Shown: positions 18,780-27,654, counted from the stretch's first letter. The stretch is 64,000 nt of DNA from Metarhizobium sp964253915 (GCF_964253915.1 NZ_CAXUSG020000006.1:124001-188000); one strand, 5' to 3'. Translations and numbers: made by a program. The notes: generated from the letters alone by a model not told the origin.

Positions 18780-19631
18780 ATGCGTTACTTTTCGCCGCAT
18801 AGCGCCGAGGAAGCTGTCGAGGCCCTGGCCTCCGGCCCGTTCACGATCCTGGCTGGCGGAACGGATGTCTATCCTTCGCTGCGCGACCGGCCGGCGCCTG
18901 CCGATATCCTCGACATCTCCCGCATTGCCGAACTGCGCGGCATCGAACATTCCGGCGACTGTTGGCGCTTCGGTGCAACGACGACCTGGACGGCCGTCGC
19001 CCGCGCCAAGCTGCCCCCGGCCTTCCATGGCCTGCAGGCCGCCGCACGCGAAGTCGGCTCGGCGCAGATCCAGAATGCCGGGACGATTGCCGGCAACATC
19101 TGCAATGCCTCGCCCGCCGCAGACGGCGTTCCGCCGCTGCTGTCGCTCGATGCCAGGGTGGAAATCCTTTCCCCGACCGGCCGGCGCACGGTGCCGCTTT
19201 CGGATTTTATCAAGGGTGTGCGGTCAATCGACCTTTCGCCCGGCGAACTGGTGACGGCGATCCTCATCCCCGATGTCGATGCCCGTTCCGCGTTCCTGAA
19301 ACTCGGCGCCCGCCGCTATCTGGTCATCTCGATTGCCATGGTCGCCTGCACCATCGAGGCCGACGCCGATAGCCGCGTCAAGGCGGCACGGGTGGCCGTC
19401 GGCGCCTGTTCGCCGGTGGCGCGGCGTCTTCCCGACCTCGAGACAGCGCTTGTCGGCTTGCCGATGGAGGGTGGGGCACTGGCCGCCGCGGTCCGGGCCG
19501 AGCATCTTTCCGTCCTCTCCCCGATCGACGACGTTCGCGCCGACGGCGCCTATCGCCGCGAGGTGGTGGAGGAACTGGTGAAACGCGCATTGCAACAGGC
19601 ACTTGGTTCCGCAAGGGAGATGGCCGCATGA
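18780..19631 (+). CDS. Molybdenum hydroxylase, FAD-binding subunit (CoxM/XdhB type)
   Basis: Passes electrons from the iron-sulfur/molybdenum subunit through FAD. The 283-residue protein carries the pyrophosphate-binding motif AGGTDVYP (residues 25-32) and the second FAD motif TIAGNICNASPAAD, which are diagnostic for the medium subunit of the xanthine oxidase family. The ATG at 18780 has GGGA 7-9 nt upstream; ATG 18768 is also in frame. The stop overlaps the next ATG. It is transcribed from the promoter at 18718, so the hydroxylase need not depend on importer transcription. Confidence 0.93.
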   Translation: MRYFSPHSAEEAVEALASGPFTILAGGTDVYPSLRDRPAPADILDISRIAELRGIEHSGDCWRFGATTTWTAVARAKLPPAFHGLQAAAREVGSAQIQNAGTIAGNICNASPAADGVPPLLSLDARVEILSPTGRRTVPLSDFIKGVRSIDLSPGELVTAILIPDVDARSAFLKLGARRYLVISIAMVACTIEADADSRVKAARVAVGACSPVARRLPDLETALVGLPMEGGALAAAVRAEHLSVLSPIDDVRADGAYRREVVEELVKRALQQALGSAREMAA

Positions 19632-22429
19632 ACAAGGTCATTTCGCTCGATACGGCGCTGGCCGTGATGCCGATCACCCTCGAACTCAACGGCAAGTCCG
19701 TGCAAACCCATGTGCAGCCGGCCCGCCGCCTCTCCGAGGTGCTGCGCGAAGAACTGGGCTGCCGGGACGTCAAGGTCGGCTGCAATGCCGGCGATTGCGG
19801 CGCCTGCAGCGTTTTGATCGACGGTGCACCCGTCTGTTCCTGCACCACGGCAGCGGCGCAGGTCGCCGGCCGGTCGGTGGAGACGTTGCGCGGCCTCGTC
19901 GAGACCGATGCCATGGCCGCGGATCTCAAGGCCGCATTCGAAAAACACGGCGCGGCGCAATGCGGCATCTGCACGCCGGGCGTGATGGTCACGGCGGCGG
20001 CGCTGTTGCGCTCCGGCGAAGCGCTGACGGAAACCGTCGTGCAGGATGCGCTCGGCGGCGTTTTGTGCCGCTGCACGGGTTACCGCAAGATCATCGATGC
20101 CATCATGGATGCCGGCGGCGCCTTGCCTGCGCCGGCAACCGAAGAGCCGGTTGAAAACGCCGATGCCATCGTCGGTGCCTCCGTCCCCCGGCTGGACGGC
20201 CTGCCAAAGATCAGCGGCACCGAAGTGTTCGGCGACGATGCAGCACCGGCGGATGCGCTGGTGGTGCGGGTGGTGCGTTCGCCCTATCCGCATGCCGCCT
20301 TCAGCTTTGGCGATCTCGATGCCTACCGCCGCCGTCACCCCGGCATCCATCTCATCCTCACGGCCAAGGACATTCCGGGCAAGAACTGTTTCGGCGTCAT
20401 TCCGCCGTTTGCCGACCAGCCGGTGTTTGCCGAAGGCATTGCCCGCTTTCGCGGCGAGGCGATTGCCGCGGTGGCTGGCGACGCGGACACCGTCAACGCG
20501 CTCGATTTCGGCCTCTTCCCGATCCTCTGGGAAGCGCGCCCGCCGGCCATGACCGTCGCGGAGGCGCTTTCCTCCGAGGCAGCCCAGTTGCATGAGGGCC
20601 GTACCGGCAACATCATGTGCCGTGGCCTGGTCAAGAAAGGCGATGTCGAGGACGGTTTTGCCAGTGCCGACATCATCGTCGAAGGCTCCTATTCCACCGG
20701 CTTCATCGAGCATGCCTATATCGAGCCGGAAGCCGGTTATGCCCTGCGCGTCGGCGACAGGCTGGAGATCTACGGCTGCACGCAGGCGCCCTTCATGGAT
20801 CGCGACAGCATGGCCGAGATCATGGGCCTGGCGCCGGAGATGGTGCGTGTCGTGCCCACCGCCTGCGGCGGCGGTTTCGGCTCGAAGCTCGACATTTCCA
20901 TGCAGCCCTATATGGGCCTTGCCGCCTGGATCCTGAAACGGCCGGTGCGGATCACCTACAGCCGCATCGAATCCATGCAATCGACCACCAAGCGCCATCC
21001 GAGCGCCATCAACCTGAAGATCGGCGCGACGCGCGACGGGCGGATCACCGCCTTCCATTTCCAGGGCGATTTCAACACCGGCGCCTATGCCTCCTGGGGG
21101 CCGACCGTCGCAAACCGCGTGCCGGTGCATGCCTCCGGCCCCTATCTCATCGACAACTACCTGGCGCAGAGCCGCGCCATCCACACCCATTGCCCGCCCT
21201 CCGGCGCCTTCCGCGGTTTTGGCGTGCCGCAATCGGCCGTGGCGCAGGAGCAGCTGTTCGACGAGCTCGCCTTGCAGCTCGGCATCGACCGGCTGGCGCT
21301 GCGCCGGCTCAATGCGCTGAAAAATGGCCAGCCGACCGTCACCGGGCAGATTTTCGAAACCGGCGTCGGCATTGCCGATTGTCTGGAAGCGGTGCAACCC
21401 GCCTGGGACAAAGCCTTGAGCGATGCCGCGCGGCTGAACTCCGCAGCCGAGGCAAGCGGCAGCCCCATGCGCCGGGGCGTCGGCGTTTCCTCCGGCTGGT
21501 ACGGCTGCGGCAACACCTCGCTGCCCAACCCCTCGACGATCAAGGCCGGTATCCGGCCGGATGGCACCGTGGTGCTGCACCAGGGCGCCGTCGATATCGG
21601 CCAGGGGGCCAACACCGTCATCACCCAGATCTTCGCCGAAGCGCTCGGCGTGCCGCTGACGTCGGTAAAACTTCTCGGCGCCGATACCGACATCACGCCG
21701 GATGCCGGCAAGACCTCGGCCTCGCGACAGACCTATGTTTCGGGCAATGCCGCGCGCCTATGCGGCGAAGCAATGCGGGCGAAAATCCTTCGCCTCGGCA
21801 ATGTGTCCGAACAGGCGCGTATCCGCATCGAAAACGGCGAGATCCATCTGATCGACGGCAGCGAACGCCGCACGGTGGCCATCGCCGAGGCGATGCCTAC
21901 CAATGCCGAAGGTTACGTGCTGGTGGCGGAAGCGAGCTACGATCCGCCGACCTCGCCGCTCGACAAGAACGGGCAGGGTAACCCTTACGCCGTGTTCGGT
22001 TATGCCGTGCATGTGGTGGAGCTGGACGTCGACCTGGCGCTTGGCACGGTGAAGCTGAAAAAATTCACCGCCGCCCATGATGTCGGCAAGGCGATCAATC
22101 CGATGCTGGTCGAAGGCCAGGTGCAGGGCGGCATCGCCCAGGGCGTCGGGCTGGCGCTGATGGAGGAATTCATCCCAGGCCGCACCGAAAACCTGCACGA
22201 CTACCTGATCCCCACCTTCGGCGACATTCCGCCGATCGAGACGATCATCGTCGAGACCGGCGATGCCCATGGCCCCTACGGCGCCAAGGGATTGGGGGAA
22301 CATGTGCTGATCCCCACCGCACCGGCGATCCTCAATGCTATCAGGCATGCGAGCGGCGCCAAGATCCATCACCTGCCGGCCACCCCGGCGAAAGTCCGTG
22401 CCGCCATCCGCGCGGCACAGCAGAAGTAA
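19628..22429 (+). CDS. Fused [2Fe-2S]/molybdopterin subunit of a xanthine-dehydrogenase-family hydroxylase
   Basis: Catalytic subunit, 933 residues, that should hydroxylate a carbon next to nitrogen (or an aldehyde) using water. The N-terminal 160 residues are the small subunit: first cluster Cys52, Cys57, Cys60, Cys72; second cluster Cys112, Cys115, Cys147, Cys149. The rest is the molybdenum domain with GGGFGSK, QGGIAQGVG and GAKGLGEH, the last giving the catalytic Glu. Small and large subunits are usually separate in the three-subunit form, so this is an uncommon fusion with the FAD subunit still separate. Translation is coupled to the FAD subunit (ATGA). Nicotinate-type substrate is suggested by the next gene. 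Confidence 0.92.
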   Translation: MNKVISLDTALAVMPITLELNGKSVQTHVQPARRLSEVLREELGCRDVKVGCNAGDCGACSVLIDGAPVCSCTTAAAQVAGRSVETLRGLVETDAMAADLKAAFEKHGAAQCGICTPGVMVTAAALLRSGEALTETVVQDALGGVLCRCTGYRKIIDAIMDAGGALPAPATEEPVENADAIVGASVPRLDGLPKISGTEVFGDDAAPADALVVRVVRSPYPHAAFSFGDLDAYRRRHPGIHLILTAKDIPGKNCFGVIPPFADQPVFAEGIARFRGEAIAAVAGDADTVNALDFGLFPILWEARPPAMTVAEALSSEAAQLHEGRTGNIMCRGLVKKGDVEDGFASADIIVEGSYSTGFIEHAYIEPEAGYALRVGDRLEIYGCTQAPFMDRDSMAEIMGLAPEMVRVVPTACGGGFGSKLDISMQPYMGLAAWILKRPVRITYSRIESMQSTTKRHPSAINLKIGATRDGRITAFHFQGDFNTGAYASWGPTVANRVPVHASGPYLIDNYLAQSRAIHTHCPPSGAFRGFGVPQSAVAQEQLFDELALQLGIDRLALRRLNALKNGQPTVTGQIFETGVGIADCLEAVQPAWDKALSDAARLNSAAEASGSPMRRGVGVSSGWYGCGNTSLPNPSTIKAGIRPDGTVVLHQGAVDIGQGANTVITQIFAEALGVPLTSVKLLGADTDITPDAGKTSASRQTYVSGNAARLCGEAMRAKILRLGNVSEQARIRIENGEIHLIDGSERRTVAIAEAMPTNAEGYVLVAEASYDPPTSPLDKNGQGNPYAVFGYAVHVVELDVDLALGTVKLKKFTAAHDVGKAINPMLVEGQVQGGIAQGVGLALMEEFIPGRTENLHDYLIPTFGDIPPIETIIVETGDAHGPYGAKGLGEHVLIPTAPAILNAIRHASGAKIHHLPATPAKVRAAIRAAQQK

Positions 22430-22441
22430 CGGAAGACGACC

Positions 22442-23935
22442 ATGGTCAAGCTCGGCACCGAAAGTGCAGTCAACGGCAAGATCCGCTGCGACGCCTGCCC
22501 GGTGATGTGTTACATCGCCGACGGCAAGTCAGGCGCCTGCGATCGATACGCCAACATGGGCGGCGACCTGATCCGCGTCGATCCGCTCACCATCATCGAG
22601 GCGACGATCAGCGAGGGCGGCAAGGTCGTGCCTTTCCTGCCGGGCAGCGACAGCGACGAGTGGGACGGCGACCTGGTGCAGGCCAAGCGCAGCTTCGTCA
22701 CCGCCGTCGGCGCCGGCACCACCTATCCGGACTACAAGCCGGCGCCGTTCATCGTCAGCCAGAAGGAACGCGGCGTCGACATGGTGACGGTCGTCACCGA
22801 AGGCATCTTCAGCTATTGCGGCGCCAAGGTGAAGATCGATACCGACCGCTTCCTCGGCCCGGAAGCCTCGGCCGTGCGCGTCGAGGGCGAGCAGATCGGC
22901 CATGTGACGACGGGCGAATACGGTTCGCAGATGCTATCGCTCGGCGGCGTGCATCACCTGACCGGCGGCTCCAAGAAGGAGGGCCGGGTGACCTGCGACG
23001 CGCTGATGCGGCTGTGCAACGGCGAGGCCGTCGAGATGGTGATCGATGGCGGCGCGCAGCTCACCGTCAAGGCGGGCGCTGCCCCGATCATCAACGGCGT
23101 CGAGGAAAAACGCATGCGGGTCGGCTGCGGCTCGGCGACGATCGGCATGTTCGCCAAGCAGTGGGCACCGTTCCTCGATGAGGTGGTGGTGGTCGACGAC
23201 CACATCACCGGCGTGCTGTCCGAACACCAGGCGGGCAAACTGCTCGACGTCAAGCCGACCGGCATCAAGATCAAGGGCCGTCGCTCGACGCCCGGCCGCT
23301 ATTTCCAGGTGGCCGAACCCGGCACCGGCTGGGGCGGCACGAACATCACCGATCCGCTCGATATCATCGGCGATTTCGATTCCAAGGTCGCCTATCCGGG
23401 GCTGCGGATGCTGATGGTGTCCACCACCGGCGAACAATCCGGCTATTACATTCTCGACGAAAACCTCAGGCCCATCCTGCAGACCGACCTGCCCACGGCG
23501 GTGCGGGAGACGGTGGAACTGGTCGAGGACAATTGCGAACCGGCGGTCGCCACCGTGCTGTTCATGGGCGGTGCCGGCGGCAGCCTGCGCGCCGGCGTCA
23601 CCCGCAATCCGGTGCAACTGACCCGCTCGGTCAAGGATGCGATCACCTATGTCTCCTGCGGCGGCGCGCCGGCCTATGTCTGGCCGGGCGGCGGCATCAC
23701 CGTCATGGCCGACGTGACGCAGATGCCGGCCAACTCCTTCGGCTACGTCCCGACACCGGCGCTGGTGGCCCCCATCGAGTTCACCATGCGGCTCGACGAT
23801 TATCGCGCGCTTGGTGGTCACATGGAGGCGGTCGTGCCGATCGAGGATGCGCTGAAAGTGGCCGAACGCACGGTCGATCCGCGCGAGCACGCCCCCTGGC
23901 CGACGGAGAAGCAGAACTTCAAGTGGCGGGCCTGA
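22442..23935 (+). CDS. 6-hydroxynicotinate reductase-like iron-sulfur protein
   Basis: Resembles the 6-hydroxynicotinate reductase family, whose described member in Eubacterium barkeri reduces hydroxylated nicotinate with ferredoxin. The 497-residue protein starts with a cysteine cluster, Cys16-X2-Cys19-X3-Cys23-X9-Cys33 within RCDACPVMCYIADG, suited to a [4Fe-4S] centre. Long Gly-rich stretches follow (GCGSATIGMF, FMGGAGGSLRAG, CGGAPAYVWPGGG). GGAAG lies 6 nt before the ATG. Family membership is from recall of the characteristic sequence; the actual substrate here is unknown. Its position directly after a molybdenum hydroxylase fits a hydroxylate-then-reduce sequence. Confidence 0.75.
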   Translation: MVKLGTESAVNGKIRCDACPVMCYIADGKSGACDRYANMGGDLIRVDPLTIIEATISEGGKVVPFLPGSDSDEWDGDLVQAKRSFVTAVGAGTTYPDYKPAPFIVSQKERGVDMVTVVTEGIFSYCGAKVKIDTDRFLGPEASAVRVEGEQIGHVTTGEYGSQMLSLGGVHHLTGGSKKEGRVTCDALMRLCNGEAVEMVIDGGAQLTVKAGAAPIINGVEEKRMRVGCGSATIGMFAKQWAPFLDEVVVVDDHITGVLSEHQAGKLLDVKPTGIKIKGRRSTPGRYFQVAEPGTGWGGTNITDPLDIIGDFDSKVAYPGLRMLMVSTTGEQSGYYILDENLRPILQTDLPTAVRETVELVEDNCEPAVATVLFMGGAGGSLRAGVTRNPVQLTRSVKDAITYVSCGGAPAYVWPGGGITVMADVTQMPANSFGYVPTPALVAPIEFTMRLDDYRALGGHMEAVVPIEDALKVAERTVDPREHAPWPTEKQNFKWRA

Positions 23936-23938
23936 GCC

Positions 23939-24856
23939 TTGATCGGGCCGGGCAAACGCTTCCTGCCTGATGACGAGCGGGCCGATGGCCGGCTGCATCT
24001 GCAGCACGGCCCGATCGACCTGATCATCGGCGTCGATGGCTGCGGTGACGACAGCAGGCACGCGGCTTTCTCCGCCGCGGAACAGCGTTTCCAGACGGTC
24101 CTGCAGGAACTGGTTGCCGAACTGCCGATGCTGAAAGCCGAGATGCGGGCGGATACGGCGATGCTGAAAGGCAGTGTCGCGCGGCGAATGCAGCAGGCCG
24201 TCCGACCGTTTGCCGCGACACATTTCATCACCCCCATGGCTGCCGTCGCCGGCGCGGTGGCGGACGAAATTCTCGACGCGATGCTGATGCCGTTTGCGTC
24301 AGGAGAACGGCCAGCCCGCATCTACGTCAACAATGGCGGCGATATCGCCTTGCATCTGGAGGCCGAGGCCTCGTTTCAGGTAAAGATCGCCCGCGAGGAT
24401 GGCGCAACGCTCGGTTATTTCCGCGTCGAGGGGTCGAGCCCGCAGAGGGGCATCGCCACCAGCGGCCGGGGCGGGCGCAGCCTCTCCTTCGGCATCGCCG
24501 ACAGCGTCACCATCCTGGCCGGCAATGCCGCCGCTGCCGATGCCGCGGCAAGCCTCGTCGGCAATGCCGTCGACCTGCCCGGCCATCCGGCCATCGAGCG
24601 TGTGCCGGCGATCGATCTTATCGATGACAGCGACCTTGGCTCTCGCCTCGTCGTGCGCGCCTGCGGCCGGCTGGCGTCGGGCGAGGTCGAAAGTGCGCTC
24701 GCCCGCGGCGTCGAGGAAGCGGACCGTTTTATCGCGGCCGGGCATATCGCCAGGGCAGCACTTTTCCTGCAGGATCAGGCGAGGATCGCGGAGGTCCCAC
24801 GGGGCCTCGCGCCCTTCATCCCGCCTGATGCCCGAACCATCAGCAATGGAGCATGA
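23939..24856 (+). CDS. UPF0280-family protein (ApbE-like fold)
   Basis: A 305-residue protein of the uncharacterised UPF0280 family, recognised from ARIYVNNGGDIALHLEAEAS, RGIATSGRGGRSLSFGIADS and the C-terminal GHIARAALFLQ. The family is structurally related to the FMN-transferase ApbE, so flavin handling is possible, but no reaction is established. The only available start is TTG 23939, four bases after the preceding stop. The gene carries the ribosome-binding site (GGAG, 24848-24851) of the next gene within its end, indicating coupled expression. No signal peptide, so it is cytoplasmic, unlike ApbE. Confidence 0.8.
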   Translation: MIGPGKRFLPDDERADGRLHLQHGPIDLIIGVDGCGDDSRHAAFSAAEQRFQTVLQELVAELPMLKAEMRADTAMLKGSVARRMQQAVRPFAATHFITPMAAVAGAVADEILDAMLMPFASGERPARIYVNNGGDIALHLEAEASFQVKIAREDGATLGYFRVEGSSPQRGIATSGRGGRSLSFGIADSVTILAGNAAAADAAASLVGNAVDLPGHPAIERVPAIDLIDDSDLGSRLVVRACGRLASGEVESALARGVEEADRFIAAGHIARAALFLQDQARIAEVPRGLAPFIPPDARTISNGA

Positions 24857-24859
24857 CAG

Positions 24860-25441
24860 ATGCCTGAACCAAAAGTCCGCAAGCTTTTGACCGTTATCGA
24901 GGACGTCTACCACGAGGGCGGCACGCCGGTGGAAACGCCGCTGAAGCGCGGCGCCATCCTCGCGGTGATCGAAAATCCGTTCGCCGGTAGCTATCACGAG
25001 CACATCGACGGCTTCATGAAGGACCTCGAGCCGCTCGGGCTTTCGATGGCCAACAAACTGGTCGAAGCGCTTGGCGGCAGGGACAAGATCCAGGGCTACG
25101 GCAAGGGCGCCATCGTCGGGCAGGGCGGCGAACTGGAGCACGGCGCGCTCTGGCATGTACCGGGCGGTTACGCCATGCGCGGCGCGCTCGGCGATGCCAA
25201 GGCCATCGTTCCCTCGACCAAGAAGGTCGGCGGCCCTGGCGCCCGGCTGGACGTGCCGGTGACCCATATCAATGCGTCCTACGTCCGCAGCCATTTCGAC
25301 GCCATGGAAGTCGGCCTTGCCGACGCGCCGCGTGCCGACGAGATCGTCGTGGCACTGGTGATGACGACCGGGTCGCGTATCCACGCCCGCGTCGGCGGGT
25401 TGCGTGCCGAAGACATCAAGGGAGAGGATGGTCTGCGATGA
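24860..25441 (+). CDS. AA_synth (DUF1185) family protein, paralogue 1
   Basis: A 193-residue member of the AA_synth family, for which structures exist but no firmly assigned reaction that I know of. Visible conserved blocks are ENPFAGSYHEHIDGFMKDLE, GKGAIVGQGGELEHGALWH, VPSTKKVGGPGARLDVPVTH and SHFDAMEVGLADAPRADEIV. The VPSTKK-GGPG block, shared with paralogue 2, combines Ser and Lys in a Gly/Pro loop and is the best candidate active site. GGAG stands 8 nt before the ATG. The stop overlaps the ATG of paralogue 2, so the two are made in equal amounts. Confidence 0.85.
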   Translation: MPEPKVRKLLTVIEDVYHEGGTPVETPLKRGAILAVIENPFAGSYHEHIDGFMKDLEPLGLSMANKLVEALGGRDKIQGYGKGAIVGQGGELEHGALWHVPGGYAMRGALGDAKAIVPSTKKVGGPGARLDVPVTHINASYVRSHFDAMEVGLADAPRADEIVVALVMTTGSRIHARVGGLRAEDIKGEDGLR

Positions 25442-26022
25442 AAGCCGAAATCCGCAAGATTGCCGTGTTCGTCGAAGAGGTGCACAGCGAGATGGGCAAG
25501 ACCATTTCGCCGCCCACCCGCAAGGCAGCCGCCGTCGCCGTCATCAAAAACCCGTTTGCGGGGCAATATGTCGAGGATCTCACCCTGCTGATGGATATCG
25601 GCGCCGAACTCGGCGGATTGCTCGGCGAAAAATGCGTTGCAGCCCTCGGCATCCTGCCGGCCCAGGCCGAAAGCTACGGCAAGGCGGCGCTGGTCGGAGA
25701 AAACGGTGAGCTGGAACATGCCGCAGCCCTCCTGCATCCTACCCTCGGCAAGCCGTTGCGCGCCGCTGTGGAAAAGGGCGCGGCCCTCGTGCCGTCGTCC
25801 AAGAAGCGGGGCGGGCCGGGGCAGGTGCTCGACATTCCACTAGGCCACAAGGATGCGGCCTATGTCCGCTCGCATTTCGATGGCATGGAAGTCAGCCTCA
25901 ACGATGCACCCCGCGCCAACGAGATCATGGTTGCCGTTGCCATAACCGACAGCGGCCGGCCGCTGCCGCGCGTCGGCGGGTTGAAGACGAGCGAGATCGA
26001 GGGCAAGGACGGGCTTCGCTAA
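25438..26022 (+). CDS. AA_synth (DUF1185) family protein, paralogue 2
   Basis: A 194-residue paralogue of the preceding protein, with the same block order: KNPFAGQYVEDLTLLMDIGA, GKAALVGENGELEHAAALLH, VPSSKKRGGPGQVLDIPLGH, SHFDGMEVSLNDAPRANEIM, and a nearly identical end (VGGL...SEIEGKDGLR). Similarity and coupling (ATGA) suggest a hetero-oligomer or two successive steps on related intermediates. It is the last gene of the operon; a strong terminator follows 30 nt after the stop. As no conventional amidohydrolase or enamidase is present in the cluster, ring opening by this pair is an attractive but untested idea. Confidence 0.85.
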   Translation: MKAEIRKIAVFVEEVHSEMGKTISPPTRKAAAVAVIKNPFAGQYVEDLTLLMDIGAELGGLLGEKCVAALGILPAQAESYGKAALVGENGELEHAAALLHPTLGKPLRAAVEKGAALVPSSKKRGGPGQVLDIPLGHKDAAYVRSHFDGMEVSLNDAPRANEIMVAVAITDSGRPLPRVGGLKTSEIEGKDGLR

Positions 26023-26052
26023 AGCATTCCGCCCAGCGGCCGGCTCGCAAAC

Positions 26053-26082
26053 ATGGCTGCGAAGGAGCTTCCCCGCAGCCAT
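26053..26082 (+). terminator. Terminator of the hydroxylase operon
   Basis: ATGGCTGCG (26053-26061) pairs perfectly with CGCAGCCAT (26074-26082); inside, GGA (26064-26066) can pair with TCC (26070-26072). A TTTT follows nine bases later. It starts 30 nt after the AA_synth stop and closes the operon that begins near 18750. Confidence 0.75.
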
Positions 26083-26317
26083 TTCCCCGGATTTTGCCAC
26101 TCGGGTAACCGTAAACCGGGCCGCGGCGGTCGCCAGTCCGCGGCAAGGCCCGGCGGGCCGCCGGCGCCATGGGGTGATCCCTCATCCAGAGCCTGTCGGC
26201 ATAAGCATTTGAGCTTGCTAAATTCGCCACGCCTGGATGACGGAAATTCCGAATGAACGGGCAGTCAAAAGCTTAACCATGCCAGCCGCGCACCATCGGT
26301 GCAGAGTGCATGGGGTC

Positions 26318-26438
26318 TTGACCTTCTGGAAATTGCCTTTAACTACTACCGCGTTTCCGCACGCCAGACATCGGCCTGCGGACAGAACCTGGTGCCGGGC
26401 CCCTCTGGCGAGAGTTTTTACGGCGCTCTCGTGATGTC
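26318..26438 (+). promoter_or_regulatory. Possible promoter and structured leader of the TerC-family gene
   Basis: The 551-bp gap 26023-26573 holds, after the terminator, TTGACC (26318-26323) with a weak -10 (AACTAC, 26341-26346) 17 bp on. Downstream, GACATC (26367-26372) pairs with GATGTC (26433-26438) and encloses CGAGAG/CTCTCG (26409-26414, 26426-26431) plus GGCC self-complementary segments, a nested multibranch pattern. TerC-family genes often have manganese riboswitches; the conserved GGGGAGTAG loop of that class is absent here. The remaining sequence shows no gene. GGAGG precedes the ATG at 26574. Confidence 0.35.
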
Positions 26439-26573
26439 GGTATCGCCTGCAAATTAGCCGGCGGATTCAAAAATCATGATCAGTCTCATCATGCGTCAAC
26501 CGCGTGCCCCTCTTGGCATGGCGGATTCTGGCATTTCCTCCCGTTTCCATACCCTTGTCCTGGAGGTCCGCTC

Positions 26574-27647
26574 ATGAGCGCCGCCACCAAGACAACCCTC
26601 AGCTACTTCAAATGGGCGTTCATCGTCACGATCACCGGCCTGATCCTCGGCGGCTGGCTCGGTTGGACCACGACCGGCACGCTTGGCGGCATGGCCACGG
26701 TGTTCTTCATCTGCGTCGTGCTTGCGGTGCTGGAAATTTCGCTCTCTTTCGACAACGCCATCGTCAATGCCAACAAGCTGAAGGACATGACGCCGGAATG
26801 GCAGCATCGCTTCCTGACCTGGGGCATTATCATCGCCGTCTTCGGCATGCGTATCGTCTTCCCGCTCGCCATCGTGGCAATCGCCGCCCAGATCGGCCCG
26901 ATCGACGCGTTGCTGCTGGCCGCGGCCAATCCGGACGAATATGCCCGCATCATGACCGATGCGCACCTGCCGATCGCCGCCTTCGGCGGCACCTTCCTGA
27001 TGATGGTCGGCCTCACCTACTTCTTCAACCATGAGAAAGAGGTGCACTGGATCGTCTTCATCGAAAAGCACATGGCACGCTTCTCCTCGATCAAGGGCAT
27101 CGAGATCGCCGTGGTGCTGCTGACCATCCTGATCTTCGCAGCCTTGCTGGAAGGCGAAGATGCCACCACCTTCCTCTATTCCGCCATCTACGGTCTTCTG
27201 ACCTTCCTGGCGGTGGAGGTGATCGGCGGCTTCCTCGACTTCTCACAGCGGACGATGAGCGAGGCGGCGCGCGGCGGTCTCGGCGCGTTCCTCTACCTCG
27301 AAGTGCTCGATGCCAGCTTCTCCTTCGACGGCGTCATCGGCGCCTTCGCGCTGACGCAGAACCTGTTCATCATCGCCATCGGCCTCGGCATCGGCGCCAT
27401 GTACGTCCGCTCGATGACGATCATGCTGGTGGAAAAGGGCACGCTGGCGGAATATCGCTACCTGGAACACGGCGCCTTCTACGCCATCCTGATCCTGGCG
27501 GTGATCATGTATGTCCAGACGCTGTTCCACATCCCCGAAGTCATCACCGGCCTCGGCGGCGCGACGCTGATCGGTATCTCCTTCTGGGCCTCGATCCGCC
27601 ACAACCGGCGCGAACGCGAACTGGGACATGCCCACGCAGCGGAATAA
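26574..27647 (+). CDS. TerC/DUF475-family integral membrane protein
   Basis: A 357-residue inner-membrane protein with about nine TM helices. Two internally repeated acidic motifs stand out, EISLSFDNAIVNANKLKDM and LDASFSFDGVIGAFAL; paired Asp-bearing membrane motifs of this kind are the hallmark of the TerC superfamily, members of which export manganese or protect against metal and tellurite stress. This is the DUF475 branch, whose own role is not established. A GGAGG site lies 7 nt upstream. It appears to be a single-gene unit with a long leader. The histidine-containing tail (ELGHAHAAE) could bind metal, but is short. Confidence 0.88.
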   Translation: MSAATKTTLSYFKWAFIVTITGLILGGWLGWTTTGTLGGMATVFFICVVLAVLEISLSFDNAIVNANKLKDMTPEWQHRFLTWGIIIAVFGMRIVFPLAIVAIAAQIGPIDALLLAAANPDEYARIMTDAHLPIAAFGGTFLMMVGLTYFFNHEKEVHWIVFIEKHMARFSSIKGIEIAVVLLTILIFAALLEGEDATTFLYSAIYGLLTFLAVEVIGGFLDFSQRTMSEAARGGLGAFLYLEVLDASFSFDGVIGAFALTQNLFIIAIGLGIGAMYVRSMTIMLVEKGTLAEYRYLEHGAFYAILILAVIMYVQTLFHIPEVITGLGGATLIGISFWASIRHNRRERELGHAHAAE

Positions 27648-27654
27648 ACCGGAG

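Noticed and set aside
26318..26573. yybP-ykoY manganese riboswitch upstream of the TerC-family gene
   Set aside because: The invariant GGGGAGTAG loop and its partner loop are not present on the plus strand; only generic helices are seen.
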